Positions 28,801-40,800 of a DNA stretch of 64,000 nt are shown in pieces. A program made the translations under genes and the position numbers. How positions within the stretch are numbered: position 1 is the stretch's first letter; each line of letters begins with the position of its first letter. Under the pieces are notes generated by a model, which did not search any database, was not told the DNA's origin, and saw only the letters and a list, made by a program, of their open reading frames with translations. Source of the stretch: Notamacropus eugenii (lineage: Eukaryota; Chordata; Mammalia; Diprotodontia; Macropodidae); contig NC_092872.1 of the NCBI RefSeq assembly GCF_028372415.1, forward strand, positions 517,948,224 through 518,012,223, in the 5' to 3' direction.

Positions 28801-31800
28801 CTGTAATCTGTTGTTTTAAAACCAAGAACTCATTAATTCAATAAGCTAGTTGCAGAAATGACAATAGTTACCTCTAAATTCCATGTTAGGAACAATAACC
28901 TTTTCGCAGATACTTGTGAGCGTATTCTGATCTTCAAAGAGATTCTTATAATGAGGTCTCTCACAAACTGAAGCCAGAAATTGAATTGCATTACTTACCA
29001 ACTAGAATAAAACACAAAAAAGAACACTTAAAAAACATAAACGAAGATTGTATTTCTTGAAAAATGAAACTCTAAATATCTGTTCTGATCACCTACTTAC
29101 CAAATCATATTTGACTTCTTGGCCTGTTGTTACTAATAAATTCCAGATTGCTGTGACAAATCGAGGCAGATATGGCTGGAATTCTTCATCATATTTTTGG
29201 GCATAGAGTGCAGCATTATCACAAATTTGAGATTTTAATAACTCCAATAAGCCCGCTTCCTCTTCATCCTCACATAAAAGAAAACTGAAAACTCAAGTAC
29301 ACTACACCATGAATTTAGAAAACAAAACTGAAGACTCAAAAACTCAAGCTACTAAGGATCAAGTTCTCTAAATTTTACTATCCAAAGAATTAGTATAATA
29401 CAAGAGTGGGTAACCTGTGGCCACAAGGCCACATGTGGCCCTCTAGATTCTCAAGTGCAGCCCTTTGAACTAAACTTAAGGGGATTTATTCTGTGAAGTT
29501 TGGATTCAGTCAAAGGGCCACAGCCAAGGACCAAGAAGGCCGTGATGTGCCCTAGAAGCCACACATTTCCCACCCCTGGTGAAAAACATGAAGATTCATT
29601 TGCTCAATCAACCATCTGGGGCAGTAAATGATGAAATATTTTCAGTTTTACACTTATTTAAAATTATATTTAAGGGATGTTGCTGAATCATGCTCTCAGA
29701 ATACTCTCTGCCTTAAAAGTTTTAAACAGAAAATATCTGGACATTAAAATGAGATAAAATAAGACATTTTACAGAGAACCTGGAAGCTAAAGTAACAAAT
29801 TGTATTACTTTAGAACTTGCAATACGTTGTTAGTTAAAAAACATGGTTTGAATGCTTTTTTTAATCAAATATTCCAATGAATTTGATAAAGACGTTTCTT
29901 CATGTTAATGTGAAAACAGTAGCAACCTAACAGCACGTATTTGTCAGTATAGTGCGTCGTATAGGAACACCTTCCTGAACCAAAACCTTTCAGCAACTGG
30001 CTCTGTAAGTCCTACAGAACTTCCTGAGAACACAGAGGTGAAATAATTTGCTCAGGATCAAACAGCTGGCTAAGTGTCAGAGGGAGGATTTAAAGACAGA
30101 TCTTCCTGACTCTAACTACAGACCTCTAATCAGATGCCAAGTTGCCTCCAATATAAAATTACCACATAATAACCTCCAACATAAATCAATTAATTAACAA
30201 ATACTGAGAATCTATTATAAATAGCACACTGCAAAGTCCCTATGGGGACAATAAAATATATGACCCCTTAAACAGGTTATAGAATAATGGGGAGATAAAG
30301 GATCAACATCAAATGAAAAACTATGCTAGTTAAAGAACAGATTACAATATCTTGTAATAATACAAGAGGACAAAGAAGGTATAATGTATTATCAAATGGG
30401 TAATGCAGATTAATACTGAGATTCTGGAGGGGAAAAATAAGACAATTTTAAAACCTCATAAAGTGTGTGCTTATTTTTTCAAATTACAGATCAGAAATTT
30501 ACTTTTCAGATCAGACACTTCTTATGTACTTGCTATTTTCCTTCATTCCCAATTTGGAAATAAAATTATTATTGTACTACTAAATATCAGTTTTTCAAAT
30601 AACAAGCTACTTTGCATACTTTAGAATTTTCACAGTGTGACTAATCAATCAGCATAACAAGATTTAGAGCCAGAAGTGATTTTATAAATCATCTAAAATC
30701 CAAAGCCTTCATTTTACTGATGAGGAGACAAAGTCTCTGAGTAGTAAAATGATTTGTCCAATATCACATTAGCAGTAACACAGTCAAGATTTGAATTCTA
30801 TTTGTCTGACTATATATCTCATTAACTATAATCTCATTAACTTTATCTCATTAACTTTTCTCAAACTGTTAAATCAAGCAACTACAAAATTCAGGGATCT
30901 GATGTTCTTATCCATCAACAAGTAGCTACTGCGTGCCTACTGTAAGTCAAGCGCTGGAGATACAATGAAAAAAAGAGTCCCTGCCCTCAAGGTTTGTAAC
31001 ATTCTGTTGGAAGATATAGATGTAAATATATACAAAATAAATTTTTGTTATTGAGATTCATGGGGGGGGAGACACAAGAGTTACTAACAGCAGTGGGGAT
31101 CAGGAAAGGAGAAGTTGGCACTGCAGCTTTCAAGGAAAGTAGGGATTCTAAGAGACAGAAATGAGGAAGGATTTGTAAATTTGCAGATTGAAAATAATTA
31201 AGGAGATTAGGAAAATTAAAGACAGAACTTATGGTAGAATCAATTGAAACATATTAATATCTGAAATGTCTGAATACTCTTGTCTTATATGGTCTCATTT
31301 ACACAGGAGTATTAAAAGTACATTTATGGGAAAGTGAACCCCAGATATACTCAACCACCTTTTACAGCATTTTCTAGTGTTTTATATCAAGCCAGTCTCC
31401 TGGAATAATACCAATAAACAGTCAATGTCGAAGGTAAAATAAAAGACAACTAGTATGCTTTACGGGCAGCCAGCTAGTAGAGTGGACAGAGTTCTGAGCC
31501 TGAAGTCTGGAAGACTCAACCCTCCAAGTTTAAATCTGATCCCAGATACTCAAGACACTTACTAGCTGTGTGATCCTGGATTTAACCCAATTTGCCTCAG
31601 TTTCCCCATCTGTAAAATGTGCTGGAGAAAGAAATAGCAAACCATTCTAGTATCTTTGCCAAGAAAACCCCAAGTGGGGTCACAAAGAGTCAGACAAGAC
31701 TGAAATGACTAAATTAAGAGTATACCTTATATAATACTTACATCAGTTTGTAGCAGCTTATTATCCAAAGTTAAGAGGTTATGGAAATTATTCATCCATG

Positions 31801-34800
31801 TTTCCATATTATCTTCAAAAAATTCTGGTAGGTCCTAAAAAATTAATAGATGGTGGCCAAAGAAATTTCATTAAAGTGAAGCATTATGCTAATTTTTATA
31901 AGTCCTCCAATTTTTATGTTCCTTAGTACATTTTTACTAAATTCCAAACTCCTTAGACTGGCAGTCAAGGATCCCTAAAATCTAGTTCCTCCAACTTACC
32001 TTTTCTCACACTAAATCCCTGTGAGTACTCTATGATCAGGAAACTGAAGTGTTTACAATTCACCTTGCCTTTCCAGTGCCATTTTCCACACCTTCTCTGA
32101 ACCCTGTGGCGTCCCAACAAAGCTAAAGTGATTTTGTACTCTAAGGTCCTATAGCACTCCTTACCTCTCCATTTACCATTTGTATTAAGAGTATTTTCTA
32201 TATACAGGATTCATACAAATTAAAGAGCTACCATTGTTTTTCTCTTATCACTTTCAAAATCAAGTACCATTTAATATACAGTACCTATAACAAGTGCTGA
32301 AATAATTCTTGAATTAAGGAATTTAACATGATCTCCTCAAATACATATTTCAAAACAGGAAAAGGTACAATGTCTCATATTTTATACATAAGGGGAAAAA
32401 GATCTGCAGTCTTCCTCTGATGTCTCATTGTGACAGAGAGAGAAATATTGAGTGCTTGGTTCCTGAAGGTTATGCTCTGGCAGGTCCTATCAAAACAGGA
32501 AAACTTCCAGTATAAACCCAAGGACAGACTATTATCTAACTACAGCAGATGAGACTAAGCACTTAAAGGTTAGCTACTGAGCAATGAAAACTTTGGTCAA
32601 AGCAATTAATTAGGCCATCTACTAAAGCAAACTGACTGGGTGAAAGAAGCTTCCAGAGAGAAAATCATAAATTTTTGATATACTGAAAGTCTTTCTTATA
32701 CAGAATTCTGTGACTACCGAAATAACTAAATGAGAATGGGAGGAAGATGCTAAACTTCCTTAATAAAATAATTAAGATCCAAGTATTTTTTATATCTTAT
32801 AAGAGAAAAGTAAGTAAGAATTAAGATGAAGCTTACCTGAAAGTTTAAACTGTAGAACAGCTTTGCAATCAAAATTAAAGAGGAAAAAAGAACTTTCAAA
32901 GCAGCTGCATCATTTGCATGGGTGCTGCAGAGTTCAATAGTAGCCTTAAAACAGAAAGAAGTTTAGGTATATAACCAGTAAAGCACACGCAGTCTCAGTC
33001 ATAGATTCATTGCTCTATAATATAAATAAAAGCCTTTTATTTGCATAATGCAGTCAACTACCAGGCTGGTTCTATTTACAGTTCTTAACCTAGACAAAGA
33101 GTCAGCATAAAAGCAAACGATCTTCTTAAAATACATTATTTTTTCTGAATTAACATCTCTTTTCTGTAACTAGCTCATATTAAACAAAAATCAAATTACA
33201 TCAGGAAAATGTTTTTAAGTTAAAATAAAACGCCAAATACTTTGCCAAAACAAGCTTTCAATAAAATTCCATAAATTTGATTTTTAAAATTTGAACAAAC
33301 TCATTTAACTTAAAATTCTCATCCATACCTTGAAAAGATTTGTCAAAGGTAGTGCAAAGGCATCTAAAACAAGTTTAATTTCAGTCCATAACTCGTTTGA
33401 CTTAAATTCGTGGCGATATCTAGGAAATAAATAAATGGCCATTCTATTTAAATTGTTTTAGCACTTGACATTGATGATCAACCCTTCTCCACATTCTCCT
33501 CAAGTATGGCTTCATGATATATACCTTCCCTACCTATATGACTGTCTCTTTCACTAGTTCCTTTTCCTAATGCTTTCTCAAGCTATTATTATTTTCTTCC
33601 CGTTTTTGGTTGTTTTGCTATTATTTTCTACATGCAAATATGGACTGCTATATGGTAATTACATTACAGGTACTTTAAATACGGGAGATACGGGCAAATC
33701 ATTTAACCTCCTTGAGACTGTCATCCCATCTGTAAATTGGAAATGTTGTGAGGTTAAACTGAGTTAATGTATATAAAATGTTTTGTAAACTTTAAGGTAC
33801 TAGATAATAAAATTAACTATTACAAAATATATTAGTAAATATGTTATTGTACAGGATCAAAAATTTGTACATGTATCATTTTAGACTGTAAGCTCCATGA
33901 GGAGACAAGTCCTCTCCTAATTTTTGTCATTTCCTCAGCACTAATACCTTTTTTGCTTTCCTAAAATTTCATATTTTCATCATCTCTATTTAGATGTTTG
34001 CTAATTTAAGAAATTATATGCTGCATTTCTATAAAATTGATGAGACAAATTTTTCCCATTTTTCATAAGTCTGGACAGGGTCATTTATGTTATGATATCA
34101 CAAAACAAATGAGATTTAACTTAGTATGGAATTCACTGAGGAGTGTCTGGCATCTACTAAGAACTTCAAAAATGATTTTCAAATGAATTATTTTGAAAAC
34201 ATTACATAGTAAAATATAGGAGAGATTTTACATATTTATAAGAAAACATAAATGACACACAGGAGAATTTAGGGGAACAACATGTATGATGTATCAAAAC
34301 TGAGAAACAGATACATGTGTGTGTATATGTATATATGTATACACATATATATATATACGCAAATATATATAAACATGAAAAAAAATCTTTCTTGCCACAG
34401 TAGATTAGACTTTGATAAACCTAAAGATTCAAGTTATTAGGACAAGAAACTCACTATTTGACAAAAACTGTTAGGAAAACCGGAAAGCAACCTAGTAAAC
34501 ACTAGACAGACATAAATCCCTTCACTGTATATCAAGAAAAGCTCCAAATGGGTACATGATTTAGAAATAAAGAGGGACTTCATAAACAAACTAGAAAAGC
34601 ATGGGAAAAATTACCAAATCTATGACTGAAGAATTTTGAAACAAACAAGAGAGAGGGTCAACAAGAGGCAAAATGGACAACTTTTATTACATAAAATGTA
34701 AAACTTTTTTGTATAAGCAAAATCAATACAGCTAAAAAATTAGAAGACAAGCAGGAAACTGGGAAAGTATTTGCAGATTTCTTTAATAAGAACCACCCCT

Positions 34801-37800
34801 CAACTGACAAGTGATCAAAAGGCAATTTTCAGAAGAAAAAAATTTAAGGTACCAATAGTGATATGCAAAAATGTTCTAAATCACTACTGATTAACAGATA
34901 AATAACAAAACAAATCTAACATACCATCCCACGTTCATCAGAGTTGATAAAAAAGAAAAATGACAAATGCTGGTGGGGTTCTGAGAAACAGGTTTAATAA
35001 TAAACTGCTGGTGGAAATGAGAACTGGTCCAATCATTATGAAAAATACTAAAGTGTTTATGCTTTTTGACACAGCAATAACACTAGTTGGGCTATACCCC
35101 AGAGAAAAAGAAAAAAAGCCTATCTATAAAAATATTTATAGCAGTTCTCTTTCTAAGATAGTAAAAAAACTGCAAACTGAGGGGATGCCCATCAATTAGG
35201 AGAAAGGCTGAACAAATTATGACATATGAATATGATAGAATGAATAGAATCAGGAAAACAATTCTGACAATAACAACAATATTTTATAAGTCAAAAGACT
35301 TAAAAGATTTAAGAACTCTAAAAACACAATGATCAACCATAATTCCAGAGGATTCATGATGAAACAACCTATCTCTAGAGAGATAAGATTCAAGGGCATG
35401 TTTTTGGACACAGCCAAAAAGGGAATTTGTTGTGCTTGACTGTTTATGTTTGCAATGGGCTGTTTTTCTTACCTTCTCAATGGGAAAAGTAGGTGAGGAA
35501 GAGAGAATGTGAGGAAGAAAATAAAACTGAATTAAAAAAAAGTGCTTGTTTTATTAAAGAGTCAGTAATTGAGCTTTAAATATAAAAACCAGCAATCACA
35601 AAAATAAACTGCAATCCAATAAACATTTACTAAGCAACTATCACGCACAAGTACAATAAAGATGTAAATATATTTGAAAAGCAGAACTGAATAAGCATTT
35701 GGATCCTTAAAATATCTGAATTCATGCTTTCTGTATACATACACCCACACATAAACCCCATACCTCTTAAATAATGAATGTGCTGTGCGAAGAACACCAT
35801 TGATAACATGGAAATCTCCACTCTGAAAACGATTGACCATTTCTGTCAGTAAGTCAGGCCATTTTTGAGGAAAATCTTCTCGGCCAATGATACTAATTGC
35901 ATCACTCAGCTAGAAACAAAAAGAAATAATTCAATTGGGTGAAAGCTTGATAAAAACAGTCTAAAAAGATAATAAAACATTATATGATCCCATATTACCT
36001 GTTTCTGAATCTGTTCAGGACTGCTAAGCATCAAGTGCACTATATTGGCTTTAATGGCTATCCGATCTGCGTCACAAATTTTGTTTGGTTCATCCTCAAT
36101 CTAAAAGTAAAGTTTTGATAACAAAAAATGATCATACACTCTCTTCTAAGTTCTTGGACAAAATATAATTAATTTTTCTCAGTAAGGTGGAGAAGTTTGA
36201 AAACTCCTTGCTACCCATTACCATTTCTAGATTTCCCTTCTACCTGCATCATTCACTGATCTCTTCCCTTGAGGTCCATACAATCTACACACACCACCCT
36301 AAATCAGAATCCTGACAGTGTTACTGACCTCTAGGATACTGTTCTTTCTTCAAGTTCAGTACCTGGCTCACAGTCTTTTTTCTCCCTTCCAACTCCAGCC
36401 CTCATAACAGGGGACTTCCACATACAAAAGGATACTCTCTCGAACATGCTCATACCTCTCACAGTTCATCAATTTATTCACTTCAAATCTCTTCCTTCTC
36501 CATCCTATCTTAGTCACATATGGTCATACCCTTGATTTTGTCGTCACCCACAAATACATCATTTCTGGGTTCACAAACTCTGAAATTCCCTTATCTGATG
36601 ACAATCTACTGTCATTCTACCTCTCTTTCAGTCTTGCAACCTGGTGGCTTCACCATAACCTCCAATCCCTGAAACTCCCAGTTCTTTCCCATGCCAACAA
36701 TACCTTTCGATTAGCCGTACTCTCCTCATCCTGACTCTTTGGTAAATAAGTTTAATTTACACTGCCTTCTTCTTGAGTCCCTGATCCCCTTATCATATTG
36801 CCATTCTTGCCCCATCAATTCTCATTCTGGGATCAGATCACTTCCACCATCTGCTGCCTTTGCTCCTACATATATACAGCTGAATGAAACTAGGAAAAAA
36901 ATTAGAAAGTCATGAAGAATGAGTCCACTGCAAATTTTCTTTACATAACGTCAACAGGGTCCTTATTATAGCAAGGCAATCCTTTTACACCTCCCTAATT
37001 AACTCACCATTCTATTTAACAAATTTTTTCATCTCTTCTCCAACTTTCCAAGGCTCTCCCTCCCCCCATCCTCTAAGCTAAGAACCTTGCCTCATATTTT
37101 CATGGAAAAAAAATTGTTTTTAAACCATTTGCCCTCTTCTCTCCTCCTCCTCATCTCACATCACTCAGATGCCTTATATCCTTATCTCTCCACCTAATAT
37201 AATCAGGCAGCCTTTCTACTTGCTTTTACATGCACAAGTGGTCTCATTCCTTCCTATCTTTTGTTCAGCAGGCTGCCCCCTCCATTATTCCATCTTCTCA
37301 CTTCTCTTCAATCTCTCATTGTCTACTAACTCCTTTCCTACTGCCTACAAACACACCCAGGTGTCCCCCATCCTTAAATATTATCTAATGTGATCCATTA
37401 TCTCTCCTCCCCTATTACACTCTTCACTTGAGAAGGCCATGTACAATAACTATCTCTACTTCCTCTCCTCTCATTTCCCCTTGTTAACTCTACAGTCTTC
37501 TAACCTCACCATCCAACTGAAACTATGCTCTCCAAAGTTTTCATTGATCTCTTAATTGCAAAATCTAATGGCCTTTTCTCAATCCTCATCCTTCCTGACC
37601 TCTCAGTAGCTTTAGATATTATCAATCACCCTTTTCTCATTGATAAAATCTCCTACTTCAAGGTTTTGGTGACACCACTCTCTCCTGGTTCTCCTACCTG
37701 TCTGACCCCTCCCTCTCAGTTCCTTTACTAAATATTGATACAGGTCATGCTCACTTGTGGAGATCCCACAAGGCTCTGTCCTTCTCCCTCTAAACTATTT

Positions 37801-40800
37801 CACTTGGTGATCTCAGTGTAGTTTCAAGTGTCATGTCTATGCTCATGGTTCTCAGATCCACCTATCTGACACCAAACTCATTTCTGACCTTTCACATTTC
37901 CATCCATCTCAAAATGGATGTCCTCTAATCATCTTAAATTGAACATGTCCAAAACTGAACTTGTGATCTTTCCCCCAAAAGTCTGCCTCCTTCAGAACTT
38001 CCCTATTATTGTTGAGGGCACCACTACCACCCTCCAAGTCCCCTGCACTCACAACTTAGGTGTCCACCTCCACACTTTACTCTCTTTCAATCCCTATATC
38101 CAATCTCTTGCCAAGTCATCTCATTTCTACCTTCACAGCATCTCTCCTACATAATCTCTTCTCCCCTATGACACAAATACCACCCTGGAAGAGGATCTTA
38201 TCAGCTCATGCCTGCATTATTACAACAGAGTGCTGGCTGTTCTCTCTACCTTATCTCACCTCATTCCATTATATCCTCCACTGGGCTGTAAAATCTTACT
38301 AAAGCACACTTTAAACCATTTCACTCAATTCAATAAACTCTGGTGGCCCCCTATCACCATCAAGATCAAATACAAAATTCTCTGGCACTCAAAAGATCCT
38401 TCCCTGACCCTTTCATACCTTCAAAGTTTTCTTACACCTTACTCACCCCCACATACTCTATAGTCTAGTGACTGGTCATTTTCACTTGCTGTTCCACACG
38501 CACTGAATACTGTCCCTCTTCATCACCACCTCTTGGCTTCCCTGGCTAAGTGTCATCTAAAACCCTATTTTGTACAAGAAACTTTTCTTGATCTCTTTTA
38601 ATTCTAGTACTGGCCCCCTATTGATCAGCTACAATTTATGCTATATATACACCTATAAATGGTTGCTTTCAAGCTGTGTCCCCTCATTAAACTGCGAGCT
38701 CCATAAGAGCATACTGACTAACTTTTAAATTACTAATTTTCTGGGCAATGCATCCCAGAAGGGCCTGTCTACCACCAGCAATAAATAGCACCATGAAAAC
38801 ATGTCATAGGGAGAATTGGTGCTACAGTAGTAAGATGTTGCTACACATGCAAGAAGCCAGACAATATGACAATGGGAAGCAAACAGTCAAAGAAAATAAC
38901 TCCACTGGGGCTCAAGTAATAGTTGCAAAACATTCCATTTCATTCTTCGTCATTAACCTGATGTGGGTTTCTTTGGCATTACATTCTTTCAGACTTCAGT
39001 ATCAATAGATGTACCATAAAAAAATGCTGGTCAAGATATTAAAGAACAGCATGCTTGCCTGAACATTTACTTGCTTATAAGGTCTGCATCCTTCCAACTT
39101 TACCTCACTTGTGTGCAGTAACGAAATGAAGACAAAAGTTTAAAAATGTGGTAGAAGTTTCTTCATTTCAAACCATAATCCAAACCCAACCAAATGAATG
39201 TTTCACTCTAATCCCAATCTAAGGAATCAAAGACTTTTATAAGACAAGTTTTTGGAATTCCAGACCCAGACAGAGCTGGATGATTGGAATGCTATGTAGT
39301 GCCAACACTCATAATAGGCTGAAAAGAAACAAAGTATCTCTTTAGAACCACAATGTCTCCAAAGAATGTTGTGTTAAATAAGAAAAACAGAGGTTCTGGG
39401 GGTAGATTGGTTCTGTTCAGGGAGTTTGAAAAGAGGAAAGGGATGGGAGGGTAAAAGGAATTCACTAGTGCAGAAAGGTGAAGAGGGCAGAACTTAATAT
39501 TTCCCATACTTGAGGTGCATTAGAAGAGTAGGGAGAAAGGGATGGAGAGGAGTGGGCAAACAAACTTTATTCTTATATAAAAAGGACAAAGAAGTGTTGG
39601 AAACATAATTGGATAGAGAAATATATCAAACTCAAGAAAAAACAAATAGGGGATCCGAGATGGAAATGGAGGGATTAACAGACAGAATAATACCTAGAAG
39701 GGAATAGTGGGAAGCAAAATAAACTTCCCTATCCTAAAGCATCCAAAAAGGCCCCCCAAATTTTTTTTAAAGAACTAGAATACAGAGTTACCTGAGATTG
39801 CCTCATAGACAAATGGCTGAACAAATTGAGGAATATGACTGTAACAATATTGTTGGACCATGAGAAATGACAAAAAGTCATTTGAAATGAAATAGAGTAA
39901 ATTGAACAGAATAAGGACAGCAATTAAAACACGGACAGCAATATTATAAAGACAGGCCTAGAAGGACTTATGCTAACTGATGCTGAGTGAAATGAGCAGA
40001 ACCAGGAGAACACTATACACAGCAACAACCACAGTGTGCAAGGACTTTTTCTGGCAGACTTGGCCCTTCACAGCAATGCAAGGACCTAACACATTCTCAA
40101 AAGACTCTTGAGGCAAAATGCCTTCCACATCCAGAGAAAGAACTATGGAATTGGATCACAGAATATTTTCTCTTATGTTTTGTTTTATTTTGTTTTTTCT
40201 CATGGTTTCTCCAATTCATTTTAAGTCTTCTATGCAACATAACTAATGTGAAAATGTGTTTAATAAGAAATGTGTGTGTAGAACCCATATAAGATTGGAT
40301 GCTGTCTCAGGGTGATAGGAGGGAGGGTGGGGGAGAAAATCTAAGACTTTTGGAAGTGACTGTAGAAAACTGAAAGCAAATTAATAAATAAAAAATAAGC
40401 AACACCTCTAAAAAAAAGAAAAAGGTTAACAGAAACATTTTTAAAACTGCACAGAACAAAAGTTTAAGGAGAAAAAAAAGACAGCTTCAAAACTAAAGTG
40501 CAGAAATTGTTGTCTACCTAAAAAAAAGAATATGATAAATAAAAAATTTTTTAAAAGAAACATCACTTCAAAGAAGCTAAGATAGTTGAAATTAATAAAA
40601 ATTAAGAAGAAATCAATAAAAATGTAAAATTTAGAGCATTATCAAGGAAAGCAAATTTATGGAAACTGCTCAAGTAATCAATAAGGGAAAAAAAGGACTT
40701 TGAAACAGAGGGTTGTTCAAAAAAAGTTTCTATTTAATTTGTGTCAACTAGTACTCTGTAAATATTGCTTGCAAAGGTCTTATACTTACAGGAGAGATAA

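Noticed and set aside
37169..38463. Series of overlapping frames on the plus strand as a gene cluster
   Set aside because: They are pieces of one decayed L2 ORF2, recognisable by the reverse-transcriptase core.
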